Positions 31,972 through 43,610 of a stretch of 64,000 nucleotides of DNA are shown here, piece after piece (position 1 is the first letter of the stretch; each line of letters begins with the position of its first letter). The position numbers and the translations under genes are program-made. Source of the DNA: Didymella arachidicola (taxonomy: Eukaryota > Ascomycota > Dothideomycetes > Pleosporales > Didymellaceae); assembly GCA_016630955.3 (NCBI GenBank), contig CM049996.1:434001-498000 (forward strand), read 5' to 3'. The notes beneath the pieces are model-generated. The model was not told the DNA's origin. It saw nothing but the letters and a program-made list of their open reading frames with translations, and did no database searches.

Positions 31972-34203
31972 TCAAACCCTCATCTGCGCACTCGGACCAT
32001 ACACCCTATGATACCTCGTCTCTACGCTCCTTGCCAACCCAGCGTTGAAATTCCCATCACCAAACACAACGCCTTTGCTCTGTATAGTCCAGCTAACATC
32101 CCTCTTTGGGTTGCCCGTGTAAGGATTCATACTAGTCAGCACCCACGCCCTAGCCAGCCCCTCATACTCTGCATTCTTCACCGCATCAGGCACAGCAACG
32201 AGCAGCGTCTTACTGTGTTCAAAAGGCGCGAAGACGATCGCCTTGCCGCCGTAGCTTGGATCCATCAGATACGACGGCGTAGGCGCAGACACAATGAGCG
32301 GGCCGTGCGTACGCTCTGCGGCGCCGCTTGCCCACGGAATCCCGGAAACCAGGATATGCGAAATACACGACAGAAGGGAAGAAAGCGCGGTCCGGCCTTC
32401 CGGAAGGAGGATGTAGTTCTGGATGATGAGGTGCGGATTCAGAAGCATGTCGATGGTGTGGGGCTCGAGAGATGCGTTGGTGGCGAGTGGAGTGCTGCTG
32501 CTGGTGAGCTCGAGCAGCCATTGTGGACCGCAGTCGAAGATACAGCCGAGTGTTTGGATGAATACGTTGCGCATTGATGCGCATCGTGGATGGTCGGGTG
32601 ATTGCCAAAAGGTCCACATGCCGGGTCCGGGGATTTGGTATTGCAGACAAAGGTGGATGAAGAGTCGGGCTCGAGAAATGTGAGAGGGGAAGAGTGGATT
32701 GGGATTAGAGCGGTGCGGAAGGTCGAGGAAGATGAGGTCGAGCTGACCGTACTCTGCTCGACCATCGGACGACTGTCGTATTGGATTCGTGGTTCGTGAG
32801 AAGCGCCTAGGTATCGAGCGTAATGAATGCGTGTCTAGCGATGTGGGCCTCGACAGCCAAGAGACTGAGCCATCGTGTAGTTGTAGTGGTGTGCCAGTCG
32901 TGCAAAGACAGACAGGGTCTCGCGCGGCGAGGCCGACAAGTAAAAGCGACCGAAGGCACTCGTCTTCGATGTTCGGTCGTTGGTATGGATTCGCTGGTGC
33001 CAAACTGATCGGGAGCTTAGCAACACTGAGAGCAATGCAAGCTTTGTCTCGGTTGGCGTCCAGTCGTCGCAGGTACTCGGGCAACCTTGGATTGCCACCA
33101 GCTTTCATCTGAAATGTATCGACAACCGTGGGTATCAAAGAAGCAGGAGGTTCGCTACTTGGCATCTGTGGAGTATCAGGCCTCCGAATAGCAAAGCCTT
33201 CCTTCGCTTGTGTGCCACTGTGTCCGACGAGAAAGTCATGCAAAGTTCGTATCCTCGTTTGTTGCGCAGGCGTAAATGTGACAACTTCGCTCGCAAGTAC
33301 AAGCATGTGGAGTAGAAATGGCGTTGTCAGTCGTATTATCGTCTGGACCTCGTCGTCATACTGAATCGAGCAGCCCAACAGAAAGACATGCTGCTGCCCT
33401 ACCCTCATCTCGTGCGCGCACCAGGCACGCTCAAACCATACTGAATTGATGAATCGCTCAAAAAAGGAAACAAAGGCTGGGTATCGGTACATGAAGGGAG
33501 GATTTTGACGCGCGTTGGGTTGCTGATCGATGGCCATGTCGAAGTAGCTGTACTGGTTCATGTAGCATCGAAGAAACTGTTCTTCATCCGGTGCAGCCAC
33601 GATGTCGTCCAAAGCTACCACTACCACCCTCGCGTTTCTGTAGATGACGTCGATGGCACCAATTGTAGTAGCCCTCTCTACGTCATCATCGAGGTTGATG
33701 CAGACTTGGTCGAACCAGAGCCCTTCTCCAGCGCTCTTCTCCTTGAGCACAGCCTGGAATAGGGCGCCACTGGTCGGCAGGGGAAACTGTTCGATCTCTC
33801 GGCTCCAGGCGAATGGCAGCTCTTCGACAACCTTTCTTGGAGTGTCCCGGTTCGTTTTCTTCCAGCAATAACTCATAGCTATATATCCCTCTTCCTCGCC
33901 GTGGTGGTCGACATCGTTGATCAATCGGAACGTGAAGCTAGCCTCGGTATGTTCCTTGGAGATGAAGTCCTTAGCCACCGATGGCGCCAAGTGACCGAGG
34001 TCCGCCAGTAGCGTATCTGCATCAATTTCGTCTCTCGTTGCAGTCTCCCATGTTCGTCGTCTGGAGAGCAGGTACTCGCGTGTGGGCGAATGGATGAGCT
34101 TTGCTTGCAAACTCGAGGTGTCCAATTCTGCCTCATTGAGCTGAAGAAACGCGAGCTGGCCGAGCCGAGGTAAGTATGGGACCGGTGTTGTAGTGTAATC
34201 CAT
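31972..34203 (-). CDS. HET-domain protein (heterokaryon incompatibility family)
   Basis: Single-exon gene of 743 residues, ATG at 34203. The HET domain (PF06985) lies at about residues 85-270: YIAMSYCW, LPTSGALFQAVLKE, LWFDQVCINLDD, IGAIDVIYRNARVVVVALDD and WFERAWCAHEM are its three classical blocks. The rest is less conserved: Pro/Ser-rich linkers and C-terminal hydrophobic segments. HET domains trigger programmed cell death on non-self recognition in filamentous ascomycetes, acting through TIR-like chemistry in some members. No NLR partner gene is adjacent, so its role here (allorecognition, defence or another) is unknown. Confidence 0.9.
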   Translation of the reverse strand: MDYTTTPVPYLPRLGQLAFLQLNEAELDTSSLQAKLIHSPTREYLLSRRRTWETATRDEIDADTLLADLGHLAPSVAKDFISKEHTEASFTFRLINDVDHHGEEEGYIAMSYCWKKTNRDTPRKVVEELPFAWSREIEQFPLPTSGALFQAVLKEKSAGEGLWFDQVCINLDDDVERATTIGAIDVIYRNARVVVVALDDIVAAPDEEQFLRCYMNQYSYFDMAIDQQPNARQNPPFMYRYPAFVSFFERFINSVWFERAWCAHEMRVGQQHVFLLGCSIQYDDEVQTIIRLTTPFLLHMLVLASEVVTFTPAQQTRIRTLHDFLVGHSGTQAKEGFAIRRPDTPQMPSSEPPASLIPTVVDTFQMKAGGNPRLPEYLRRLDANRDKACIALSVAKLPISLAPANPYQRPNIEDECLRSLLLVGLAARDPVCLCTTGTPLQLHDGSVSWLSRPTSLDTHSLRSIPRRFSRTTNPIRQSSDGRAEYGQLDLIFLDLPHRSNPNPLFPSHISRARLFIHLCLQYQIPGPGMWTFWQSPDHPRCASMRNVFIQTLGCIFDCGPQWLLELTSSSTPLATNASLEPHTIDMLLNPHLIIQNYILLPEGRTALSSLLSCISHILVSGIPWASGAAERTHGPLIVSAPTPSYLMDPSYGGKAIVFAPFEHSKTLLVAVPDAVKNAEYEGLARAWVLTSMNPYTGNPKRDVSWTIQSKGVVFGDGNFNAGLARSVETRYHRVYGPSAQMRV

Positions 34204-35139
34204 GAGGAGAGAGTATCAACAACGGTCCGTGGATGCCTTCGATCTATCCACCGAGGCAGAGATACCTTTTGATACCCCTCTCCAGCACCCCTGCCCCCTC
34301 ATCATCGCTCAGCACCTCGCCGTGTGCACCCGCAGCTACAGTTCGGGCATCATCCAGACACTTTGGGATGCCTACGCCTGGCCCGTTCACGATCATACGG
34401 TGCCCAGACGCGCTGCATGATCGATGTTCACGGGCCGCTACAAACAGACCTCTCATGCGTGTCTGTGCGGGGACGCAGTTGAGGCACGCAGTGTGAGGCG
34501 TTACGCTAGCGGGATGTTCGATGTGAGAGGGTGAGATGTGGAGGGTCGCGAACCACGATCTTGGGACCGCGTTCGGATTGCGGAGCGTCTAATATCACAA
34601 CGTCGATGGTGATTGGAGGGAGCTGGGCGATTTTCGGCAGGAATTGCCGTTGTCACGATGCAAAAAGAAATTGCTGTGAAACATCTATATCCTTTTGCAA
34701 GGCTGAGGCACGCTAGAATCTTGAGAAGCAAAAAGCAAGCGTGGTCTGAGCCAACCCTTTCATTTCGCACCGACACTAATGACGCGACTTCGGGAAGAGC
34801 GTTGAGTTGACCAAATGTAAGGACGACCTAGAGCTGTCGCGTTGTGTCAGCAGCGGAAGATGGACGTTGACATCTGAATCGTAATGCGTTTGAGGCAGAT
34901 CCCGTCCGACTCGGGAAATCAGCATATATTTAGACCGACACCCTGGTATCGGCATCGCGATCTCGGAAGAGGAGAGGTTGATATGCGCAAACATGATTTT
35001 CCAAACTCCTTGCTAAGACGAGTATACAATGCCGTGTTTGCCAAACAGTGCATGTTTCGCAGAGCCTGGAAATACTACTTGATCAGGCCTATCTCCCTAT
35101 GACTACCGAAACAGACTGACAAATCTCCATACATGCGCC
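34204..35139. other. Intergenic, HET promoter and stress-protein 3' side
   Basis: 936 bp. No gene supported. The region next to 34204 must contain the HET gene promoter. Confidence 0.5.
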
Positions 35140-37113
35140 TCAGTCGATCTTTGCGTTTGCAAGCTTGTCTCCGGGGCCAGTAAGAACGTTCGACATCCTG
35201 AGGTTTTGTCGCTTGTATTTGCTGTGCTTTCGCAGACGTTTCCTAGCAACCATGACGGGTACGGAAGATTTTGTCACGAGGTAGTTACTGAACGAGCCGA
35301 GTAGTACACTGCCACAGTCAGTTTATGCGTGCGACTATGAGACCTCGGACTCACCCTTTTAGGGCGTTGCGACCTCTAGACCCTAAGATGACCAGTGTTG
35401 GCTCAAGCATATCGATCTGTTGAACGGCTGTCAGTAACCGATTCGAGTGTCAGTGAGGTTTCAAGCGACTCACAACTTCCGTAATCATGTGCTTCGGGCT
35501 CTTGCAGTGGAAAACTTCTACCACAACGCGAGCTTGCAATCGAGTCTTTCGCAGCAGCTTGACACACCTGTCCGAGACTTCCACACACGCCTGGTAGCGG
35601 TCCTTCTCAGCCTTGCCCATCTTGCTGACATCGGCTTCCGCAGCCGCAATCGTGCTGGACAGCGGTGTCGTCTGGGGTATGCCGTCATGGCCAGATAGCG
35701 TCCTTTTGAGATGGGTTCCCTCTTGTAACCCAGTCGTGCCTTGGGTGATGGGTGCGCCCAGGGCATCTGTTGTAACTCCTACTTCTTCATCTACAGCGTA
35801 GACTGCGAGAAGCGTGTCGCCATCGCGTAACACAGTACCAATAGTCCACTCGAGAGCATACGCAGCCTCTTCGCTGAGGTCTGTCGAGACCAAGTATACG
35901 CGCTGCCGTCTTAATCCATTATCTGCTTCCTGTGCAAATTGGCTGTAGTCTCCGCGCACGATTTGGCGAACGCATCGATGTGCCTCTGGGCTCGACTGGA
36001 TCGGCGTTATTTGCAAAGCCAACTGTTGGGCAGACCTTAGCTCGGCCAGATGGTCTTCAGCGTCTGAGCTCATAGGTGATGGCATTCTCGAGTTATCCTG
36101 GTCGAAGCTGGTATGAGGGTGGACGTCCGTGGACTTGCGGCGAACCATAGTCCTCTCGCCATCCGGTCCTTCGACGTTGATGGTTGGGCCGTTTAGCTTG
36201 CGCAATTTCTCTTGCCTCTCCTCGCGGGTCATGAAGGATGCTGTGAGATCTCGTCCTATACAAATTTAGTAATCGCCAGAAGCCAAGATTTAGCTCTCAG
36301 ATGCGCACCTTCTTCTCTCGCTGTCTTGAACAGACTCTGCGCTGTAACAATCTCTCTACCCATGCGATCTGTACCACCAGACTCGGTTCTTGATCTCCTT
36401 CGACCTCTATCCTTGTTATTTGAGGAACCTGTTGCCCAGCCATCGTCCCAATCAGAACTGGACGCGGAGTCGTTGTCGCTCTCAACAGCACCACTGTCTT
36501 CCCCAGCCTCGTCTCCATCGTCATCGGTCGTCAGTCGCACGCCACCGCCTGGCGCAGACGTGGTGCCTCGAGCGGGATCTGAAGCTTTTCGTGTCGGCGG
36601 TGCTGCGTATTCGCTGTCCGAGTCTGTCATTGCTGATTCAGACATTTTGCGCATTGCTTCGGAAGTAGACATCGGTGGACCGCGTGTCCGAGGCGACGCA
36701 GAGCGGCCAGGTCCAGGTGACCCTGACTTCGATCTGTTGTAGGCGCCGCTCATGGAGTTGTGACGATCTCTTGAACCGCTTAACAAAGCAGGGGAAGTGC
36801 CATAGACTGAAGACATGGCTCGAGGTTTCGGTTGCGCCACGCTGGCGATCGAATTGAATTGGTATGGGGCGGCATCTGACATCCTGCTACCGCGAGGCGA
36901 GGAAGGCGCACTCTTTGGCATAGCGAATGGTATTCCAGTGCTGCTGCGGCTCGTACTGCGCACTCGATCAGTGCCTGTGTTGAGGTGGCGAGGCGTAGGG
37001 CTTAGATGTCGACCTCCTGGTACAGGGCTTTCGGCGCGCCGTCCTCCACTATTCTTTCTGGCATCTCTGTGCTCCTTCATCTCCTGGTCTATGGCAGCCG
37101 TGAGCGACGACAT
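35140..37113 (-). CDS. Universal stress protein (UspA-fold) with long disordered N terminus
   Basis: Exons 37113-36309, 36255-35474, 35416-35355 and 35308-35140 give about 605 residues. The first 350 residues are Ser/Arg/Pro/Asp-rich and disordered, with many SP sites that could be phosphorylated. The UspA domain (PF00582) follows: VYLVSTDLSEEAAYALEWTIGTVLRDGDTLLAVYAVDEE, a central helix with CVEVSDRCVKLLRK, and the nucleotide-binding region LVILGSRGRNALKGVLLGSFSNYLVTKSSVPVMVARK, which is assembled by splicing the two small last introns. The GSRGRNALKGVLLGS motif matches the ATP-binding G-x2-G-x9-G-S pattern. The C-terminal tail is basic. Fungal relatives are cytosolic or nuclear; the exact role is unknown. 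Confidence 0.88.
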
Positions 37114-38130
37114 AGTGACAATGCTTTACAGAGGTGTTGATTGACGAGTCGAGGGTAAGAAGCAGTTGGCGTGCTATGGCTCTTTCAACTGGCGGTGTAC
37201 GTGCGCGACCTTGGTGGACCTTGGACACGGCGTGTTTGTGGGGTACAGCCGTACTGTTGACTCGCAATCACAATTCGCAGAAGCGCAATGGCGTCACGGG
37301 CGTGAGAAGGTTGTCGCGAAACGGAGCTGAAGCTCGCATGCACCCCTCGGTCTGGCAGGCGGGTCTGGAGCTCGTTGTGCGGAACGAGCGGGTGATAAAT
37401 GGCCGGGGATCGATATGGTGGGGTAGGTAGTAATTCCAAAGATCGTAGCTGAGCTGACGGCGGGCCGAACCGTATCCAATTGCCAACTCTAACCGCTATC
37501 AGAGAAGAGGTTGTTCCCAAATAAATTGATGCAGGCAGACGACATGTGGAAGGGTGAAGAAGAATAGCCGGGAGACGAAGGGAACTTCAGGAACAGTAAG
37601 CGCGACACGATGTCTCGTGGGTAAGGTCTAGGTTTGGTTTGATGGAGCAAGACCCCTCTTGCCCAGCCAGATTTCTTGGCGGTGACGTTCGCAGCTGAGA
37701 GCGGCGCAGACATCACTCATGGAAATGGGGGCGTGAGAAAGAAGTCATGGCCACATGCGCCTCCTCGTTCTACAACACAAGAAGCGTTTTGTAAAGCCTA
37801 CATTGGCTTTCGTCAAGTTGTTCGAACTTGTTCGAACCTGCTCGGAGTCGGAGCTATCACATGGATAACACAACTGCAGGTGGAGCCGGGGGCTAGTGAG
37901 GTGTGGCTGAGCAAGTGGAGCTCTGAATCGTGCATTCGGCACATGAAGCGTTCACACCCACGACGCGATGACATACTCCATGAAACACATGCAAATGGAC
38001 TACCAAAATGAAGAAGCTGATGTAGTAGAAGTTTGATTGTTACGCCTTTGCCCTTCTCTGCTGGTTACAATATGATACACCGTGCAATGGTAGACCTCCA
38101 ACCCTTTTCCGAACTCCAGCATATGTGATT
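37114..38130. other. Intergenic, stress-protein promoter and RSM7 3' side
   Basis: 1.0 kb with no supported gene. Short overlapping frames at 37134-38011 show no motif. Confidence 0.5.
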
Positions 38131-39246
38131 TTATCTCCTCTTGGGCAGAACAATGTTAGCGCGAGCGGCGACTCCCAGTTTGTGGATAGCATTGCGCCTC
38201 TCCCAGACACCACTCTTACCCTCGATGACTGAGATCACCTCCTGCGCAACACGCTGTCCCAAGCTGTTCTTGCCACTCCCTACATTCCTCCTCTTCGAGG
38301 CAGCGGTCAGGATCCACTGGATGGCCGTCCTCCTCCGTTGCCTCTGGCTAAGAGGGTTTGGCAGCTGCAGCGCCGCACCACCTCCTGCAGCGCCCTTGAT
38401 TGCTTTGATTCTAAGGAGCGGGGCGACAGAGTCGATAGCGAGTGTAAGGTAAAGGACTGGGTTCAAAGGAAGGTGTGATGGCGGCGGGGCGCCAGGAAGG
38501 AGTGGACGCGCTGGGTTGATGGTGGGGATGGGCGAGGTTCGGAGGTACTGGAGAGTTACTGCCATTTGCTGTGATAAATCGTCAGCTCTGTTCAAACCAC
38601 ACGGAAAAGCGACGTACACGTTGAGCAACACTCTTCTTGCCGTGTCGCATAAGGAGGTTGGTGACTTGCTCAACAACGGGGTCATACCGGTGCTTAACGT
38701 GACCGTCCTTGGGCAGAGGGAGGGCTGGCGCTTCGAACTTCAGCCCAGGAGTCACTGGCAGCTTCGAGGCAGCCTCGAAGTCAACAAGCCCCATAGTTAC
38801 ACCCTCGTCCGACCGTGTCGTCATGGTGGAGTAGGAACGCGAGCCCTTGGGGGCGGGTGTCTTGTTCCCCTGCTTGATGGCATCCTGCATGACCTTTGGA
38901 AGGTTCTTCTGCGCTTCTATGTCGCCCTTTACGATCTGACATTCATTAGCCAGTGTCCTGGATTGCCGGTGCGACTTCTTCTCACATCCTCGACAGGCGT
39001 GCCCTGGTTGACGTCGGGGCCTTTCTCGCCCATAATCTGTGCAGTCTTCGCTGCTTCCTCCGAAACATGTTCAATAGGCTCGGAGCTGGGCTTGTGGGAT
39101 CGGTCCTGCGCAGGGGCGTCGTCGGCGTAGAAGCGGCTTTGTGAGGGCGCCACTCGCAGCGCGGAGCGGGCAGGCCATTGGACCTGGGACCTGGGCCTGA
39201 ACGCAATTGAGCGTGAAATAGCGCTGATGTTCAGTCGTGGAGGCAT
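38131..39246 (-). CDS. RSM7: Mitochondrial small-subunit ribosomal protein uS7m
   Basis: Exons 39246-38986, 38935-38618 and 38568-38131, about 338 residues. I start at the ATG at 39246 (MPPRLNISAISRSIAFRPRSQ), which opens an Arg/Ser-rich mitochondrial presequence; an upstream in-frame start codon would add 13 residues. The S7 domain runs from about residue 160 to the end: VEQVTNLLMRHGKKSVAQR, then after the 49-nt intron QMAVTLQYLRT, and the C-terminal RRTAIQWILTAASKR and RVAQEVISVIEGKSGVWERR. It binds 16S-type rRNA in the head of the mitoribosomal small subunit. The gene is divergent from the Argonaute gene. Confidence 0.92.
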
Positions 39247-40476
39247 GGCTGCGGCGTAGAGTGTCGTCAATACACGCTCTCTCAAGATGACGATTTTGGT
39301 AGTTCTCCGAACTCGCCGCTAAATGCTCGTCACGTGCCTCTCACTATCAAATACAACTTCGGAACATCCCCATCTTAGTCGTAGTCAACTGAACGATTGA
39401 GCTGTTATTCAGACGTCGTCTTTTTTTTTTTTTTTTTTAAAGAATTGTGACATGGATGCGGTCACTGCTCTACTCAGGCGTTACCAGTGTGGCCGACAGC
39501 GAAGCGCCCTGCTGGCAGCACGTCGAAAGCTCAGCCTCGCGAACAAATGGCACAGACATCAAGGCGCCCACAAGCAAGCCACGATCGTCTGGCAAATATC
39601 AATGAGAGGCAATCACATCAAGATGACCTGGTCATCTCAGAATGCAATGCATGTCCGCATGAGCCTAGAAAACTGTGCATTCTTCGACCCAGTGGCAGGA
39701 CCTCAAATTATGACACGCTTCATGCTCCGATGAGAATCGACGAGTGATCTGGCCCACACAATTGATGCAGCCTGTTCGTCTGCGGCGTATGGCTGCCCAA
39801 AGTCGACCAAGCGGCCAAACTCTGCTGTGCTCAGCCTGCTGAATACGCGCTGCCACCTCACCACCGCTACAATTGCGAGACTTTCTCATCTCAACTCCTA
39901 CCATCTAACTCATAAAGTCTTTTGTAACCTCTATCGAAGTGACAGGTAGTCCAAACATCTGCAGTCGCTCCACCCTCACCCCAGCCAAAACGTGACGACG
40001 CGTTTAGCGCACGGCGCCACTGGCCTGGAGCTAAAAGCCCCGCTCATTTGGACATCCTCCAGACCTGACAGTCAACCGTTATTGTTTCGTCTTGTTACAT
40101 ACCATTTCTACTTGAGTACATGGTCTGTTGAGCTGATTGTGCAGAGCGCTATATGTAACGGCCTCACCCTCGTTGGGACCGGCTGTTGCCAAGGGTGAGT
40201 GATCTCTGTCTTCTCATTCAACGCAGTCGCAGTCTGACGTTTGCTGTTTGATGTTTCCTGATCACTGGATTGTTCTTTCTTAATCTCTCGAGACACGCCT
40301 ACCATGTTCCAGCATGCTCGCGTCTTTGGCAAACAAACTTTCACCGCCATCAATCTTGTGACCGTTCTTGTGACCGTAACATCAATATAAGCTAATCGTC
40401 TCTCACAGCTGACATTTCATACTGCCAACTAAACTTATCCACACTCACTTAAACAACTTATTCACTACGCACCAAT
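39247..40476. promoter_or_regulatory. Divergent region RSM7 / Argonaute
   Basis: 1.23 kb between divergent ATGs with a T18 run at 39421-39438. Open frames such as 39452-39733 lack protein character. It should carry both promoters. Confidence 0.5.
39421..39438 (+). repeat. T18 homopolymer tract
   Basis: An uninterrupted run of 18 T upstream of both RSM7 and the Argonaute gene. It may act as a nucleosome-depleting poly(dA:dT) element (inference). Confidence 0.8.
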
Positions 40477-43400
40477 ATGGCAGACCGCGGCGGACGTGGA
40501 CGAGGTGGTGATCGTGGTCGCGGAGACTTCCGTGGTCGCGGCCGTGGCGATGGTAACTCTGGTTCTGGTCGAGGAAGAGGAGGATTTGAAGGTGGTGATC
40601 GAGGTCGTGGCGGCGGAGGCGGAGGCTTCCGTGGCGATCGCGGCGGAGGTGGCTTCCGCGGTGACCGTGGTGGAGGCTTCCGAGGAGACCGTGGTGGAGG
40701 GTTTGGTGGTGGCCGTGGTGGAGGGTTTGGTGGTGGCCGTGGTGGAGGGTTTGGTGGTGGCCGTGGTGGCTCCGAAGGACCTCGTGTCTTTGGGTACGTG
40801 TTGAGCGAGGGATGCGCTCAGATGTATGCTAACTCAAAGCTAGCAACGGCAATGCACCAGCGCCGAATGCTGAGGTCAACAAGCTTGAGGATGCGATGGT
40901 CAAGGACGACCTTTCCAAAGCGATGGCATCAACATCTTTGGGCATCGCGCTCCCAGCACGGCCTGGATACGGAACAAAGGGCGACCCCGTTGTCTTGTAC
41001 ACCAACTACTTTGAGCTGAAGGGTATCGACCCGACGATGGACCTCTACCGGTACGCAGTCTCGTTCCAGCCGAGCAATGAGATTCCGAAGGCGAAGAAGC
41101 ACCGACTGGTGGAGATGCTGCTCCAGATGCCTCCGTTCCAAGGTCTTCCCATTGCAAGTGATTGGGCGCAGATTCTTGTGTCGCCAAAAAAGATTCCGAT
41201 CGCTGGACAGGTTGCTGGATACACCATCGAGTGGTATCCTGCCGATGGCGAGCCGCCTTCTCCTCCCAGTGACGACGACACCGACAAGGCCAAGGCTGCG
41301 AGGAGGAGGAACACCCACAAAGCTCTTGTCAACGAGCTTGGGACTGTGTCGCTAAAGGAGCTGCTTGACGATGTCTCCAAGCCCACATCCAACTACCCTT
41401 TGAAGCTCGAGACGATCCAGGCTTTGAATGTTCTCATGACCTACGGTCCAAGCAGCGAGTCTAGGATTGCTACAGCTGGTGGCAACAAGTTCTACCCCTT
41501 CGGCACGCACCTTCAAGTGGAACACGCGAATTTGGGGGGTGGCCTCCAGGCTCTTCGAGGCTACTTCACCAGTGTACGAACAAGCGTCAGCCGACTGCTT
41601 GTGAATGTCAATGTCGCTACAGGAGCATTTTACAAGCCGGGTCCCCTCGTGTCCGTGATGAAGGACTTCACAAGAGGTTCGCGGCCCAGCAACAACAACA
41701 ACGACGACTACCGCAAACTGGCGTCCTTCGTACAACTGTTGAAGTTCGAGACCAATTATCTCCCGGACCGAAAGGTCAAGGGTAATACTAAGAGGAAGCA
41801 ACATGTTATCACAAACCTTTCGCGTTTCAAGAGGGACAGTACGAACATCACTTTCGACATGACGGACAAGGATGGAAAACGCACGAAACCCTCCATCCAG
41901 CAGCACTTCAAGAAGGCGTACAACATCACCCTTGCGGCGCCTGAGGCGCCTTGCGTCAACTATGGCTCCAAGGAGGACCCGAAGTGGATCCCTGCTGAGC
42001 TCTGCACAGTGTTGCCAGGACAACTGTCAAAAGGTCTACTTCATGGTTCTCAGACTAGCCACATGATTCGATTTGCAGCTCGACGGCCGCACGAGAACGC
42101 CGGGTCGATAACCGGACAAGGTCTCCAAGTCGTAAAGATCAATCCTGTAGAGAATGGTCTCAATGTTGCACTCAGCCAATTTGGCATCAAAGTGGACCCT
42201 CAACTTCTCACTGTCCCCGGGCGCATCCTTCCGCCTCCTGTGTTGCTGTACAACAAGAGCAAAGCTACGCCGAGGGTTGGTGCCTGGAACCTCGACCCAA
42301 GATCCCTTGGCGACAAACCGTTCCACCGCGTCGCAAGGTCGCTCAGTGCGTGGAGTGTTCTCGTGATTAACTCGGGAAACCTAGACGCAGTGCAAGGTGG
42401 GCCGAGCGCTGTTCGAGGCCATCTGGAGCAGTTCAGGCTTGCGTTGCAGACATATGGCCTGAATCCAGGGCCAGTGCCACAGCCCGCCTTCATCAATGTA
42501 GCTCCCGAGGACATGAACAACAAGGACTTTGCGAAGATTCAAAGGCAGATCCACGGTTCGATCAATTCGGAATTCAAGCCCAAGCCGAGCTTCCTCTTCG
42601 TACTGCTCCCAGGTGACAGCCCCACGCTATACGATGCCATCAAGTACGTATGCGACTGCCAACTTGGTATCCCGAACATCTGCAACATTGGCCAGAAATT
42701 CTCGAAGCAGGGAGGACAGATGCAGTACTTTGCCAACGTGGCAATGAAGTTCAACCAGAAGCTGGGTGGCGTCAACCATACCGTTGACGCGAAGACGATG
42801 TCGCCTCTGGACGCGCAGACGATTATCTTTGGCATCGACGTAACCCATCCTTCGCCTGGCAGCTCAGGATCTGCTCCCAGTATTGCAGGCGTAGTCGCGT
42901 CTGTCGATGCAGTCTTCTCGCAGTACCCGGCAAGCATGCGCACGCAGAAGGGTCGCGAGGAGATGGTCGGTGAGCTTGAAGAGATGATCGTTGAGCGCCT
43001 CAGGCTGTGGCAGAAACGAAATCAGAATCAGCTGCCGAAGAAGGTTATTGTGTATCGCGACGGTGTTTCTGAGGGCCAGTACCGTCTGGTCCTGGAAAAA
43101 GAACTGCCTGCTTTCGAGAAGGCATTCAACAAGCTCTACGGCGCAAAGAAAGGGCACCCTAAGATGTCGATCATCGTCGTGGGCAAGCGCCACCACACGC
43201 GCTTCTATCCGACCACGAATGAAGGCACCGACGGCAAGACAGGCAACCCCATGCCCGGCACTGTGGTCGACCGCGGCGTGACGGGAGAAAAGCTCTTTGA
43301 CTTCTTCCTGCTCGCGCACCAAGGCCTCCAGGGAACGTCGAAGCCCGCGCACTACGTCGTGATCAAGGACGACAACAAGCTCGGGGCCGACCAGCTGCAG

Positions 43401-43610
43401 AGCCTGACGCACAGCCTCTGCTACACGTTTGCGCGGGCGACGCGCTCGGTCAGCATCTGCCCGCCCGCGTACTACGCCGATCTGCTGTGTGAGCGCGGGC
43501 GTTCGTACCTCTCCAGCGTGCTCAAGGGCGACGGCGGGACTGACTTTGCGAAGACGGTGTGGCGCAAGGATGTAGCACCCCCACTCATGGAGACTATGTA
43601 CTACTTGTAG
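40477..43610 (+). CDS. AGO: Argonaute (QDE-2-like) with RGG-rich N terminus
   Basis: RNA-guided slicer of the RNAi pathway, about 1027 residues, two exons (40477-40793 and 40844-43610) with a 50-nt intron. Residues 1-100 are an RGG/GGRGG region, a likely site of arginine methylation and RNA binding. Then follow N, linker-1, PAZ (about 370-510), MID and PIWI domains (about 650-1000). PIWI catalytic residues visible: Asp in FGIDVTHPS (about 771), Glu in GREEMVGELEE (about 811-815), Asp in YRDGVSEGQ (about 845), and Asp in YYADLLCERGR where animal AGO2 has His. This gives a DEDD tetrad, expected to be slicer-competent. The C terminus YYL is the usual buried end. The gene is probably active in silencing transposons such as the LINE in this window. 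Confidence 0.95.
40693..40764 (+). repeat. 24-bp tandem repeat in the Argonaute RGG region (3 perfect copies)
   Basis: Copies at 40693, 40717 and 40741, each encoding eight residues of GGGFGGGR type. The identical copies suggest recent expansion or repeat-length polymorphism. Confidence 0.9.

Noticed and set aside
31810..32577. 255-codon plus-strand frame
   Set aside because: Antisense shadow of the HET-domain gene's 3' part.
37820..37845. TTGTTCGAAC direct repeat as possible tRNA B box or operator
   Set aside because: Two copies of a 10-bp palindrome-like sequence, but no tRNA structure and no linked regulator; probably chance.
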